This document shows, one piece after another, positions 8,712 to 16,778 of a stretch of DNA of 64,000 bases. Source of the DNA: Hydrogenophaga sp. PBL-H3 (GTDB taxonomy: Bacteria > Pseudomonadota > Gammaproteobacteria > Burkholderiales > Burkholderiaceae_C). The notes below the pieces were generated by a model. That model was not told the origin of the DNA, searched no databases, and saw only the letters and a list, made by a program, of their open reading frames with translations. Position 1 is the first letter of the stretch. Every line of letters starts with the position of its first letter. Position numbers and translations under genes: made by a program. Location: assembly GCF_010104355.1 (NCBI RefSeq), contig NZ_CP044973.1, positions 186,001 to 250,000 on the forward strand, written 5' to 3'.

Positions 8712-9455
8712 ATGAACACGCTCGAAGAATTCCAACAATCGTTTGGCCCACTGATGGCCTCGCGAGACGTACAGCAGGTGCTGCGATTTCGCACGCCAGA
8801 AGGACTGCGGGCCGCGCGCAGCCATGGAAGGTTGAATCTTGAGATGTTCAGGGTCAAGGGTCGCCGGGGCGTTTTTGCTCGAACTCCCGACGTAGTTCGC
8901 CTCGTAGAGGGTTTAGTCGGCATCCAAGGGAATGCGGGCCATGTCGATCAAGTTGCAAAGGCACGCAGAGGCTGTATCGTGATGGGCATGAACACAGAAC
9001 CCAAACCGACCCCTCCCACGTCGTCTGCACATTCCGCCGCCGGCGCGCCTGCGGATCTGACCGAGTTTGAAGCCGAGTTGCAGAAGTGGAACGACAACCC
9101 TGAAGACGTGTATCTGGAGAACGAGGTGCACGCGCACTTTGAGCGCGCCAACTACACCAGCTACCCGCCTGCCAGCAGGGATGGGCTGCACATGTTCAAC
9201 CGGGTGATGGATTGGAAGGGAGCCGAGGAAGCTCAAGAATCGTCTGCCATAGGGGCGGTGATCGGCGGCGTGGCCGCTGCTGGCTTTGGGGCCGCCCTGC
9301 GCGCGCTGTCGCTTGCCCTCAATGTGAATGAGCACTCTATCGCTGAAGTGCTGGAGGATTACACCGAGGGTGGGGAGACACTTCCCATGGGCATGGACGA
9401 ATTCGCTCGCCGGCTCACTGAGGCAGACGACAAGAGAAAGCACCGGGTCTTGTAG
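8712..9455 (+). CDS. hypothetical protein, possible two-part gene
   Basis: About 247 residues from the ATG at 8712. The first ~75 residues end in a short basic, wing-like stretch (RVKGRRGVFARTPDVVRLVE). After a join near residue 91 there are two ATGs (8982, 8988) starting a Pro/Ser/Thr-rich linker and a second, acidic domain with an Ala/Gly-rich helix. The frame is open throughout, so this may be one protein or a fusion or overlap of two genes. An upstream in-frame ATG at 8661 is less likely because it lacks a ribosome-binding site. Function unknown. Confidence 0.6.
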   Translation: MNTLEEFQQSFGPLMASRDVQQVLRFRTPEGLRAARSHGRLNLEMFRVKGRRGVFARTPDVVRLVEGLVGIQGNAGHVDQVAKARRGCIVMGMNTEPKPTPPTSSAHSAAGAPADLTEFEAELQKWNDNPEDVYLENEVHAHFERANYTSYPPASRDGLHMFNRVMDWKGAEEAQESSAIGAVIGGVAAAGFGAALRALSLALNVNEHSIAEVLEDYTEGGETLPMGMDEFARRLTEADDKRKHRVL

Positions 9456-9509
9456 ACCATTGCCCCACGTGACTCCATATCCCATTTCTTCGTCCACGCA
9501 GACGGCCAC

Positions 9510-10205
9510 ATGAACCTTCCCTCCGTCCCGGAGCACGCACCAACCATCGTCGTCGATTCGCGCGAGACCAACAGCCGCATCCCGACGCACCTGCGCGACC
9601 TCGGTGTGGACTTCGTCATGCAGGAGATGCCTGCGGGAGACTACCGCGTGGGGGCCTTCTTGATCGAGCGCAAGAGCATTGCCGACTTGGCCAACTCCAT
9701 CCTGGACGCGCGCCTCTTCGCCCAGGCCGAAGCCATCGCTCTGGCCTCCGAGCGACCGGCGTTGCTGATCGAAGGAAATATCCAGGATTTGCCCAACGAC
9801 ATGCACCCCGACTCGCTGCCTGGCGCGCTCTCCGCGCTCTCGGTCTTTTGGGGGCTCTCGGTCTTCACCGCACCCAACCAGATGGGCACCGCCCGCCTGC
9901 TGGCGCGTCTGCACCACCACCAGGTCAACGGACTGGGCTACGAGGTCGCAACGCGTGTGGCCAAGCCCAGGGACAACCCCGACGGAGCACTGGCCCAATA
10001 CCTCGTTTGTGGACTTCCAGGCGTGGGGCCCGAGGTGGCCAGAAAACTCATCGCTCACTTTGGAAGCGCCCGCGCGGTGTTTACCGCGTCCGCCGCTGAG
10101 CTCGTGCTGTGCAAGGGGATCGGGCCCAAGACGGCCGCTGCGATCGTCGCATCGCTCGACCAGAAGCCGACCAGCTTTCGCTCTACAAAAATCGGAACGC
10201 TGTAG
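9510..10205 (+). CDS. XPF/ERCC4-type structure-specific endonuclease
   Basis: 231 residues. The ERCC4 nuclease core is complete: VDSRE at residues 15-19, GDY at 43-45 and ERKSIAD at 53-59, matching the canonical GDX(n)ERKX3D metal-binding site. The C-terminal ~70 residues carry tandem helix-hairpin-helix motifs (LPGVGPEVARKLIAHFG and CKGIGPKTAAAIVASL) that bind DNA. There is no helicase domain, as in short archaeal XPF/Mus81-like nucleases. Expected role: cutting branched or flapped DNA, perhaps in replicon recombination or repair. Such nucleases are mainly archaeal and eukaryotic, so a bacterial mobile-replicon version is notable. Confidence 0.9.
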   Translation: MNLPSVPEHAPTIVVDSRETNSRIPTHLRDLGVDFVMQEMPAGDYRVGAFLIERKSIADLANSILDARLFAQAEAIALASERPALLIEGNIQDLPNDMHPDSLPGALSALSVFWGLSVFTAPNQMGTARLLARLHHHQVNGLGYEVATRVAKPRDNPDGALAQYLVCGLPGVGPEVARKLIAHFGSARAVFTASAAELVLCKGIGPKTAAAIVASLDQKPTSFRSTKIGTL

Positions 10206-10263
10206 CCAGCCCTGCGCTTTCACGTGACCTGCCGCCCACTCTTTGAGCCGGAAAGACCAAAAC

Positions 10264-10479
10264 ATGAACATCACAACGAAACGCGCGGCTGTGCTGGCCG
10301 CCTTCCTTGGGCTTGAGGTCATCGGTCTGGTGGCGTGGTCTGCCACGGCCAGTACGCTGGTGAATGTGATCGCCGGTGCTGCTCTGGGGCTCGTATGCAT
10401 GATGGGGGGCTTCATCTTGCTGGTGGCCAGCCTCATCAAAATCAACACGCCGGCGTTTTCTGAGAGTTCAAACGGGTAG
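10264..10479 (+). CDS. small two-helix membrane protein
   Basis: 71 residues from the ATG at 10264. Two hydrophobic segments (AAVLAAFLGLEVIGLVAW and LGLVCMMGGFILLVASLI) leave only short loops outside the membrane. It follows the XPF-like gene by about 60 bases and may be in its transcript. No family recognised. Confidence 0.55.
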   Translation: MNITTKRAAVLAAFLGLEVIGLVAWSATASTLVNVIAGAALGLVCMMGGFILLVASLIKINTPAFSESSNG

Positions 10480-10554
10480 GGTGGCCACGGAAGGAAAGTA
10501 CGCGCTGCTGCGCGGACCCGCGCGTTTCAAGGATCCAAGCAAAGGGAGCATTCG

Positions 10555-10824
10555 ATGGCGAAGAACTGGGGTGTCGCAAGGTTCTACGGTGGAGGCTCGA
10601 TGGAGTACCAGCTGGAGTCAGGGCGGTGGTTGACCGACGGCAAGCTCTTCGATGGAGCGCCGATCCGCCTGTACGAAACCATGGCCGAAGCCGACCAGGC
10701 CGCCGGGCAGTTGCCGCAGGACGGGCAACCTCATGGCGTGCAGTTCACGCTCGATGCCCAAGGCAGGGTGGCCACAGCCCGTAAAACGGCGCCCAAGACA
10801 CTGAAGCCACGCGCACGCGGCTAG
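10555..10824 (+). CDS. small hypothetical protein
   Basis: 89 residues, with AGGGAG about six bases before the ATG. The first half contains a Gly/Tyr-rich region (ARFYGGGSMEYQLESGRW) and the tail is basic (TARKTAPKTLKPRARG). Nothing diagnostic is visible. It is the last rightward gene before the convergent leftward pair at 10867-12074. Confidence 0.55.
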   Translation: MAKNWGVARFYGGGSMEYQLESGRWLTDGKLFDGAPIRLYETMAEADQAAGQLPQDGQPHGVQFTLDAQGRVATARKTAPKTLKPRARG

Positions 10825-10866
10825 GAGCCCCCGCCGTGGCCGAGCAACCGTGGGTGGGCAATCTAC

Positions 10867-11400
10867 TCAGATCGCACTGCCAGCCCACCTACGAATGGTT
10901 GCACGCAGACGTCGCTGCGCTTCTTGATCTATCGGCATCTGCGCAACCATGTCGATGGCTCTCTTTGGATCCACGTGCCCGAACTCGATGAGTGCGGTAC
11001 AGAACTCGCGGTCCTTGTCGCGCCCCGCCACAGCCTTCGACAGGAACAGATCGACGACGTCCAGGCAGTACCCGACGCGGTCGTTTGTGTTGCTGTTTTG
11101 GACGCGGTGAACCCGCGTGATCCAGTCCCGCGGAAGGACCGCTGTCTCTGGTGCTACGCCTTGCGCGTAGTAGCCGTTGGTCTCGTGAAACTGTGATCCC
11201 TCACCAATGGCACCGTCAATCTCGTCGGCCTTCTGCGGCGCCTGGTACGGATAGATGTCGGCCTCGGCCGACGCCTTGAACACATCTTCGGGGTAGGGGA
11301 TCGGGCCCAGGATCGACTGGCTTCCAATGATGATGAACTCGTACTCATTCGTCACGTCGCTGCTGGCCCGAATGATGTGCTCCAGGTCTTCACGGTTCAT
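10867..11400 (-). CDS. nucleotidyltransferase-like protein (DUF6036-like), candidate toxin
   Basis: About 177 residues. An N-terminal helix is followed by IIIGSQSILG, which has the Gly-Ser loop of minimal nucleotidyltransferases, and then EADIYP, where an acidic pair expected for metal binding falls. The rest is helical with a conserved-looking block VGYCLDVVDLFLSKAVAGRDKD, a pattern I associate with DUF6036/AbiEii-like proteins. Its ATG overlaps the end of the upstream Xre gene by four bases. In this arrangement the nucleotidyltransferase often acts as the effector of a toxin-antitoxin or defence pair; toxicity here is inferred, not shown. Confidence 0.7.
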   Translation of the reverse strand: MNREDLEHIIRASSDVTNEYEFIIIGSQSILGPIPYPEDVFKASAEADIYPYQAPQKADEIDGAIGEGSQFHETNGYYAQGVAPETAVLPRDWITRVHRVQNSNTNDRVGYCLDVVDLFLSKAVAGRDKDREFCTALIEFGHVDPKRAIDMVAQMPIDQEAQRRLRATIRRWAGSAI

Positions 11401-12074
11401 CGCACGTCCTCTTCCACTGCATCTCTGATCACCACGCCCTTTTTGAGCGCCCCGATCTGTGCAAGGACGCTCTTGCGTGTGTCCTCCGGCAAGAGGGTGA
11501 CCAACGGTGAACTCTGGCGAAGCTCCTGCGCGCGCCGGCTGCGGCCAAGGATCTTGCGCCACTGCCGTTTGCTGAGGACTTCCTCCCATTCGGTCCAAAG
11601 ACTGGTTGATCGAGAAGGCCCAGACCCCAGCCATCGCGCGAGGGTTGCCTGTGCCCTTGCCAGCTGCGCTGGATCCACTTTGACAAGATCAACGGCCGCC
11701 TGGTGAAGGGCCAAGCTCTGCAAATCCTGAATCTCATGGCGAGAGGTGTCCGCCGTGACAGTCACCTGAATGCTTGGCTTCTCGCGCCGGGACCTTGCGC
11801 CTGCCGTTCCTTGCGGCGCTGGGATCATGCTGTCGCCAGCCAGAAGTGCAAGTTCTCCAACCACCCCCAGAGCCGACATGACTCGGAGGTAGGAGCCCAT
11901 GGAGGGCGCTGGATCGCCGTTTTCGATGGCTCTGAGCGTATTGCGCGCAATGCCTACCCGCGCCGCCATATCGATCGTGCCGATCCCCTGTGACTTGCGC
12001 AGCTGCCGAAGCCGGTCACCCAGCTGAAGCAGCAGCTGTCGCTCGAGCACAGCGGACATAGGGGCGTTGGTCAT
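11397..12074 (-). CDS. Xre-family regulator, candidate antitoxin
   Basis: About 225 residues from the ATG at 12074. An N-terminal helix-turn-helix (about residues 14-70: LGDRLRQLRKSQGIGTIDMA, then ARVGIARNTLRAIENG) is followed by a linker and a second helical domain with a Trp-rich segment (LWTEWEEVLSKRQWRKILG). The ATG lies six bases past a perfect TATAAT and directly beside an operator dyad, so the mRNA may be leaderless. A second ATG at 12059 also lacks a ribosome-binding site. It is coupled to the nucleotidyltransferase-like gene downstream and probably autorepresses the pair. Confidence 0.82.
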   Translation of the reverse strand: MTNAPMSAVLERQLLLQLGDRLRQLRKSQGIGTIDMAARVGIARNTLRAIENGDPAPSMGSYLRVMSALGVVGELALLAGDSMIPAPQGTAGARSRREKPSIQVTVTADTSRHEIQDLQSLALHQAAVDLVKVDPAQLARAQATLARWLGSGPSRSTSLWTEWEEVLSKRQWRKILGRSRRAQELRQSSPLVTLLPEDTRKSVLAQIGALKKGVVIRDAVEEDVR

Positions 12075-12124
12075 TTGGTCATTATAGTGACCAATAAAGA
12101 ACGCGTGGTCAAGATAGCGACCAA
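12075..12124 (-). promoter_or_regulatory. duplicated operator overlapping the Xre promoter
   Basis: Dyad 1 (12075-12094) is TTGGTCA, 6-bp spacer, TGACCAA, a perfect inverted repeat. Dyad 2 (12105-12124) is GTGGTCA, 6-bp spacer, CGACCAA. They are 30 bp apart, about three helical turns, on the same face of the DNA. The -10 TATAAT of the leftward promoter (12081-12086) lies inside dyad 1. The natural reading is autoregulation by the Xre protein. Confidence 0.75.
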
Positions 12125-12360
12125 TTTGCCAGGGGCCTGTACACCGCTGAAGCGTCGAAATGCTGTGTCGATGAGGAAAACCCGCCCGCGAAGGGGACTG
12201 GCCGGATCGGTTTGACGGCATTGTCCGGCGCTTCTACTCTTCAGGGGCACTCTGGTCACCATGACCTTTGCGTCGGCCCCTGCCGACATTCACCCCACCG
12301 GGACGTCCTCACTCCCGGTTCGGGATGTGGGCGTTCCTCACCCTCCTTTGGAGAGAGAAC

Positions 12361-13146
12361 ATGACCACTTCCCAACTTGACATCAGCCCCGTCCCCCCCG
12401 GCGTGAGCATCAACCCCAAACAGCGCCTGTTCGTCATCAACCACGGTGATGGCGTCACCTGCATGGGCTTTGACCACTGCTTCGAGACGGCCACCCAGAT
12501 CGCACGTGCCCTCAGAGTGCAGGGCCCGAGCGAGACCAAGCGCGGCACCATCGACTGCTACCAGCAGTACCTGTCACTCGTGGGCCAGTACGGCAAAAGC
12601 CCGGTTTCCAAAATGACCTGGTACCCCGATGGCACAGCCCCGAAAGTGCGCTCGGTTCTCGAAGCCGCGCGGGCCAGCTATACCGACTACCACGCCCAAG
12701 GCACTGTGCTTCGCCTGTTCTACGGCGATCCAGAAACTGGCCGCGACTGGGCCGAGCAAAACGATGTGATCGGCTTCATCGGTCGCAGCAGCGGCATGAT
12801 GAAAGTGCCTCTGGTGCTGGAGCCTTTGCTCGACGAAGAACGCAACATCGTCTCAAGCGGCTTTGGCGGCTCGATCATGACCCGTTCCATTGTGCGCATC
12901 ATCAACGTGACCAGCGGCTACGAGGTGTACCGCCACAAGAACTACGTCATGCCCGAGCTGCACGTTGAAGAGCGCGATTGCCCGGACGGTTATCGGTTCG
13001 TGGTCCAGCGTGTCGGCGAAGGCATCGTGGCCACGGCAAAAACGCGTGAAGAAGCTGAAAGCCACGTGGCCTTCCTGAAGGGCTACCGCTTGGTCAACGC
13101 CTACAAGACGGTGCGCGAGCACAACGAAGAGCTGCAGGTCGCCTGA
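12361..13146 (+). CDS. hypothetical protein
   Basis: 261 residues with GGAGAG before the ATG. The protein is soluble, with a Tyr-rich second half (SGYEVYRHKNYVMPELHVEE). No family recognised. The leader between the divergent Xre gene and this ATG contains short hairpins (for example CCGGGA/TCCCGG at 12298-12318). Two hairpins follow the stop, and the ICE is inserted in the tail of the second, just after this gene. Confidence 0.75.
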   Translation: MTTSQLDISPVPPGVSINPKQRLFVINHGDGVTCMGFDHCFETATQIARALRVQGPSETKRGTIDCYQQYLSLVGQYGKSPVSKMTWYPDGTAPKVRSVLEAARASYTDYHAQGTVLRLFYGDPETGRDWAEQNDVIGFIGRSSGMMKVPLVLEPLLDEERNIVSSGFGGSIMTRSIVRIINVTSGYEVYRHKNYVMPELHVEERDCPDGYRFVVQRVGEGIVATAKTREEAESHVAFLKGYRLVNAYKTVREHNEELQVA

Positions 13147-13160
13147 GGCTCACAACAAAG

Positions 13161-13189
13161 CAGGGTGCACTCTCCACTGGTGCACCCTG
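13161..13189 (+). terminator. hairpin after the last left-flank gene
   Basis: CAGGGTGCAC (13161-13170) pairs perfectly with GTGCACCCTG (13180-13189). There is no T-run after it, so on its own it is a weak terminator candidate. Confidence 0.5.
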
Positions 13190-13199
13190 TGTGGACATG

Positions 13200-13243
13200 A
13201 AAAAGGCCCTTATGCAGTTTGAGAACTGCATAAGGGCCTTTTT
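13200..13243. terminator. 20-bp perfect terminator carrying attL in its T-tail
   Basis: AAAAAGGCCCTTATGCAGTT (13200-13219) and AACTGCATAAGGGCCTTTTT (13224-13243) are perfect complements around the loop TGAG, and the + strand continues as a T-run to 13245. Its style matches other flank terminators, such as the one at 726, so it is probably flank DNA that the ICE used as its target. Confidence 0.88.
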
Positions 13244-13247
13244 TTGT
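13240..13247 (+). repeat. attL core (TTTTTTGT)
   Basis: Eight bases identical to the right-end copy at 55268-55275. It falls in the T-tail of the terminator at 13200-13243. It is assigned as attL from the match to the family consensus and its position just left of int. Confidence 0.75.
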
Positions 13248-13360
13248 TTCACGATGACTCCAGCCCGGTAGTTCGCTGGACTGCGCCGTAGCTAGATACA
13301 GCAGGTTTATCAATAACTTACGCGCGTCCATCATATGCCGGTGCTTTCTGAAACTTGACC

Positions 13361-13394
13361 CGGTTTTCCCTCGCGCCGCTCCTATCTGGCTCCT
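13361..13394 (+). repeat. left subterminal repeat, possible integrase arm site
   Basis: 34 bp matching 55125-55158 at 28 of 34 positions; the best part is CGCTCCTATCTGGCTCCT against CGCTCTTATGTGGCTCCT. It starts 113 bp inside attL and just before int, consistent with an arm-type integrase or excisionase binding site. Confidence 0.6.
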
Positions 13395-13422
13395 GGAATC
13401 CGGGTTGTTCCGAGGAGTCATC

Positions 13423-14622
13423 ATGGCAAAGATCAAGCTCACCAAGACCGCCGTGGAGTCGGCCCAACCCCAGGCCAAGGATGTTGAACTGCGGGATACC
13501 GTGGTGCCCGGCTTCCTGTGCAAGATTACCCCGACCGGCCGCCGGGTGTTCATGCTCCAGTACCGCACGAACTCCGGCCAGCCCCGCAAGCCCTCGCTGG
13601 GGCTGTACGGGGAGCTGACCGTCGAACAGGCACGAGTCAAGGCACAGGACTGGCTGGCCGAGGTTCGCCGGGGCGGCGACCCCGGCGGCGCCAAGGCCGA
13701 GGCGCGCAAGGCGCCCACGATGGCCGAGTTGTGCAAGAAGTTCATGGAGGACTACTCCAAGAAGCGCAACAAGCCCAGCACGCAGGACGGCTATCAGGGC
13801 GTCATAGACCGCAACATCATCCCGCTGCTGGGCCGCAAGAAGGTGCATGACGTGAAGCGGCCCGACATTGCCGGGCTGATGGAGAAACTGGCCTACAAGC
13901 CGACCGAGGCGAACAAGACCTTCGGCGTGCTGCGCAAGATGTTCAACCTGGCCGAAGTGTGGGGCTACCGCCCGGACGGCACGAACCCGTGCCGCCACGT
14001 CCCCATGTACCCGCCGGGCAAGGAAACCCGGCTCATCGTGGACGAGGAAATGGTGCGGATCTTCCGCCAGTTGGAGAAGCTGGAGGCGGAGGGGCTGGAG
14101 AACTACGTCATCCCGCTGGCGATCCGGCTGCAATTCGAGTTCGCCGCCCGGCGCTCCGAAATCTGCCCGCTCGAATGGAGCTGGCTGGACTTCGAGAACC
14201 GGCGCGTGGTGTGGCCCGACAGCAAGGTCGGCGGCATTTCCAAGCCCATGAGCGAGGAAGCCTATCGGCTGCTTTCGACGGCGCCGCGCCGGGAGGGCTG
14301 CCCCTACGTCCTGCCATCGCCGAACGACCCGGCCAAGCACCTGACCTTTGGCGAGCACTATGGCGGCTGGTGCCGGGTGCTCAAGGCCGCCGGCGTCCCG
14401 CACGTCGGCACGCACGGCATCCGCCATCGCTCGACGACCGACATTGCCAATTCGGGCGTGCCGACCAAAGTGGGCATGAAGCTGACGGGCCACAAGACCG
14501 TAGCGATGTTCATGCACTACGTCCACACCGAGGACAAGCCGGTGCGCGATGCGGCCGAACTGGTGGCCAGCCGGCGCCAGGCCATCACGGGCGCACGCCA
14601 GCTTGCGGAGGCGGCGGCATGA
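13423..14622 (+). CDS. int: ICE tyrosine recombinase (integrase)
   Basis: 399 residues. An N-terminal arm-binding domain (MAKIKLTKTAVESAQPQ) is followed by a core-binding domain (about 98-185) and the catalytic domain. The catalytic set is present: Arg243 (RRSE), a lysine near 268 in DSKVGG, His331 and Arg334 (HGIRHR), His357 (TGHKT) and the nucleophile Tyr366 (MHYVH). GGAG precedes the ATG at 13423. It catalyses site-specific insertion and excision at the TTTTTYRT-like core. Its stop overlaps the next ATG by four bases, so the nuclease gene is co-translated. The start closely matches Tn4371-type integrases. Confidence 0.97.
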   Translation: MAKIKLTKTAVESAQPQAKDVELRDTVVPGFLCKITPTGRRVFMLQYRTNSGQPRKPSLGLYGELTVEQARVKAQDWLAEVRRGGDPGGAKAEARKAPTMAELCKKFMEDYSKKRNKPSTQDGYQGVIDRNIIPLLGRKKVHDVKRPDIAGLMEKLAYKPTEANKTFGVLRKMFNLAEVWGYRPDGTNPCRHVPMYPPGKETRLIVDEEMVRIFRQLEKLEAEGLENYVIPLAIRLQFEFAARRSEICPLEWSWLDFENRRVVWPDSKVGGISKPMSEEAYRLLSTAPRREGCPYVLPSPNDPAKHLTFGEHYGGWCRVLKAAGVPHVGTHGIRHRSTTDIANSGVPTKVGMKLTGHKTVAMFMHYVHTEDKPVRDAAELVASRRQAITGARQLAEAAA

Positions 14623-15683
14623 ACACGCGCCGGTCATCCGCAGCATCGTCCACAGCGCCTTCGGCGCTGCTGGGCGACATTCGGGCACTGATCGAGGCGG
14701 CGCGCAAGCGCGCCGCCTCGACGGTGAATAGCGAGCTGACGATGCTCTATTGGCGCATCGGCCAGCGCATCCGCACGCAGGTCTTGGACGGGCGCCGGGG
14801 CGCTTATGGCAAGGAAGTCCTGCCCACCCTGGCGGCGCAGTTGGTGAAGGAGTACGGCGGCAGCTTTGCCGAGCAGAACCTGCGCCGCATGGTGCAGTTC
14901 GCGGCCACCTTCCCCGACGAGCAGATTCTCGTATCACTGATACGAGAATTGAGCTGGACGCACTTCATCGCCCTGATCCCGCTGAAAGACCCGCTCCAGC
15001 GGGACTACTACGCACAGATGGCGAGCACCGAACGCTGGAGCGTGCGGACGCTGCGCGAGCGCATCGACTCGATGTTGTACGAGCGCACGGCGCTGTCTCA
15101 AAAGCCGGGCGAGACGATCGCACAGGAGTTGGCGAAGATGCGCGATGCGCAGCGAATGTCGCCCGCCCTGGTCATGCGCGACCCCTACATCCTCGACTTC
15201 CTGGGGCTGCGGGACACTTGGCAAGAAGGCGACTTGGAGGCGGCGATCATCCGCGAAATGGAGTCGTTCTTGTTGGAGCTGGGCGCGGGTTTCAGCTTCG
15301 TGGCCCGGCAGAAGCGCATCCAGATCGACGGCGAGGATTTCCACCTCGACCTGCTGTTTTACAACCGCAAGCTGCGGCGGCTGGTGGCAGTGGAGTTGAA
15401 GGTCGGCGAGTTCAAGGCAGCTTTCAAGGGACAGATGGAGCTTTATCTTCGCTGGCTGGACAAGCACGAACGGGAGCCGGAGGAAGCCTCGCCGCTGGGG
15501 ATCATCCTTTGCACCGGCAAGAAGCGCGAGCAGATCGAATTGCTGGAGTTGGACAAGTCGGGCATCCACGTCGCCGAGTACCTGACCGCCTTGCCGCCGA
15601 GGGGCGTGCTGGTGGAGCGGCTGCAACAAGCAACGCAACGGGCGCGGTTGCAGATCGAGCAGCGCAAGACCGACAACGAGTAG
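14619..15683 (+). CDS. DUF1016/YhcG-type PDDEXK nuclease
   Basis: 354 residues. The N-terminal half is the DUF1016 helical domain (LYWRIGQRIRTQV, then YGKEVLPTLAAQL, then FAEQNLRRMVQFA). The C-terminal half is a PDDEXK nuclease fold with FHLDLLFYNRKLRRLVAVEL then KVG, giving the catalytic Asp and the E-x-K motif. The length is typical of YhcG-like proteins. It starts at an ATGA overlap with int, so it is expressed with the integrase. YhcG-like nucleases are linked to Holliday-junction or defence functions; here it may help element maintenance or exclude other elements. Confidence 0.9.
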   Translation: MNTRRSSAASSTAPSALLGDIRALIEAARKRAASTVNSELTMLYWRIGQRIRTQVLDGRRGAYGKEVLPTLAAQLVKEYGGSFAEQNLRRMVQFAATFPDEQILVSLIRELSWTHFIALIPLKDPLQRDYYAQMASTERWSVRTLRERIDSMLYERTALSQKPGETIAQELAKMRDAQRMSPALVMRDPYILDFLGLRDTWQEGDLEAAIIREMESFLLELGAGFSFVARQKRIQIDGEDFHLDLLFYNRKLRRLVAVELKVGEFKAAFKGQMELYLRWLDKHEREPEEASPLGIILCTGKKREQIELLELDKSGIHVAEYLTALPPRGVLVERLQQATQRARLQIEQRKTDNE

Positions 15684-15718
15684 TCCTGTCTCAAGCAGTC
15701 GGGCGTCCCGGCGTGCCG

Positions 15719-16035
15719 CCGTCGCGCTGTCGTGCTGCGCATCGAGCCTCGCTGCGCGAGTCTCGCCCCTGTCGGGCTTCCATCACTGACGCCTCCGGCC
15801 CGGCTCGCTGATCCGCGCCTGCGCGCTTCGCTTGCCAAAAACCCGCGTGCGTGGGGTGGTGTGAGGGGGCGGTCTTGCTGTGTCCCTTCACCGTATCACG
15901 GCGTTCTCGCCGTGCAAGGGCTGCGCGCGCCTTGCGCGCTTGCGTCCTGGCGGCCGTCTGCGACCCCTGACTGCTGCGCTGCGCCGTGAGGGCGACGGTT
16001 CCGGGCAATTCCGCCCTTGCAACAGGAGAACTGTC
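15719..16035 (+). repeat. leader repeat, copy A (two-part mosaic)
   Basis: The right ~250 bases (15785-16035) match 18111-18357, and the left ~118 bases (15719-15836) match 19281-19418. Shared blocks include CCTGCGCGCTTCGCTTGCC, GGCGGTCTTGCTGT and CACGGCGTTCTCGCCGT. It ends at the ribosome-binding site of the gene at 16036. No gene is seen in it. Confidence 0.8.
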
Positions 16036-16428
16036 ATGAACGACAAATCACACGTTTCCCTCGAACAGCACGTTTGCCTGGTCTGCGGCACGGCGTTCGA
16101 CACCGGCGCGATCCTGCTGGACAAGCGCCTGCGCGCGAGCATGGAGCGCCACACGGCGACCGGCTGGGGCCTGTGCCCCGAGCATCAGAAGCTGGCCGAC
16201 GATGGCTTTGTCGCGCTGGTCGAATGCGATCCGCAGCGCAGCGGGTCGCAGGCTGGCGGGCGCATGAAGCCCGAGCAGGCATACCGGACCGGCCGGCTGG
16301 CCCATCTGCGGCGCACGGTGTTCGCGCAGGTGTTCAACGTGCCGATCGCGGACGAGCAGGCTTGCGTGTTCGTTGAGCCTGGCGTGATCGAGCAGTTGCA
16401 GTCGATGACAGCGCCGGCGGCGGGCTGA
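16036..16428 (+). CDS. conserved ICE hypothetical protein with Cys pair
   Basis: 130 residues. The N-terminus has CLVCGTAF and, about 35 residues later, GLCPEH, a zinc-ribbon-like spacing. The rest has no signature I can name. AGGAG lies before the ATG. The gene sits between the leader repeat and the nickel-type cargo. I remember similar genes in Tn4371-like elements but not their function. Confidence 0.75.
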   Translation: MNDKSHVSLEQHVCLVCGTAFDTGAILLDKRLRASMERHTATGWGLCPEHQKLADDGFVALVECDPQRSGSQAGGRMKPEQAYRTGRLAHLRRTVFAQVFNVPIADEQACVFVEPGVIEQLQSMTAPAAG

Positions 16429-16482
16429 TTGCGTCGTGCGGCCTTCGGTGCGTCGCTCCTTCGCGGGCGGCGCACATTTTCA

Positions 16483-16501
16483 TATCCCCCCAGGGGGGAT
16501 A
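16483..16501 (+). promoter_or_regulatory. metal-repressor operator (G-tract palindrome)
   Basis: TATCCCCCC, a single A, then GGGGGGATA: a perfect 9-bp inverted repeat ending 10 bases before the nreA ATG. G-tract palindromes are the known targets of CsoR/RcnR-family repressors, so this is the probable NreA operator. Confidence 0.75.
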
Positions 16502-16511
16502 CAATTGCCAC

Positions 16512-16769
16512 ATGAACGCGACACACAAGCACTCAACCCATCCCGATCTCGTGAAGCGGCTGAAACGCGCCGATGGTCATCTTCGGCACGTCATAGGGAT
16601 GATCGAAAGTGGCGAATCCTGTCTCGACATCGCCCGCCAGCTCGCGGCGGTGGAAAGCGCGGTGACGGCCGCAAAGCGCGTCCTGATCCACGACCACATC
16701 GACCATTGCCTGGCCCATGACGAAGACTCCGTTTTGACCGAAATGAAGGCACTGACCAAACTGCTCTGA
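16512..16769 (+). CDS. nreA: CsoR/RcnR (DUF156) family metal-sensing repressor
   Basis: 85 residues, all-helical, the usual length of the family. It contains RLKRADGHLRHVIGMIE, SCLDIARQLAAVESAV and HDHIDHCLAH, so His and Cys ligands are spread over the helices as in Ni/Co-sensing RcnR rather than copper CsoR. It lies ten bases after the G-tract operator and nine before the efflux gene, so a repressor-transporter operon is clear. The name nreA rests on the pairing with an MFS pump that has a His-rich tail; cobalt is also possible. Confidence 0.85.
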   Translation: MNATHKHSTHPDLVKRLKRADGHLRHVIGMIESGESCLDIARQLAAVESAVTAAKRVLIHDHIDHCLAHDEDSVLTEMKALTKLL

Positions 16770-16778
16770 GGCCCGCCG

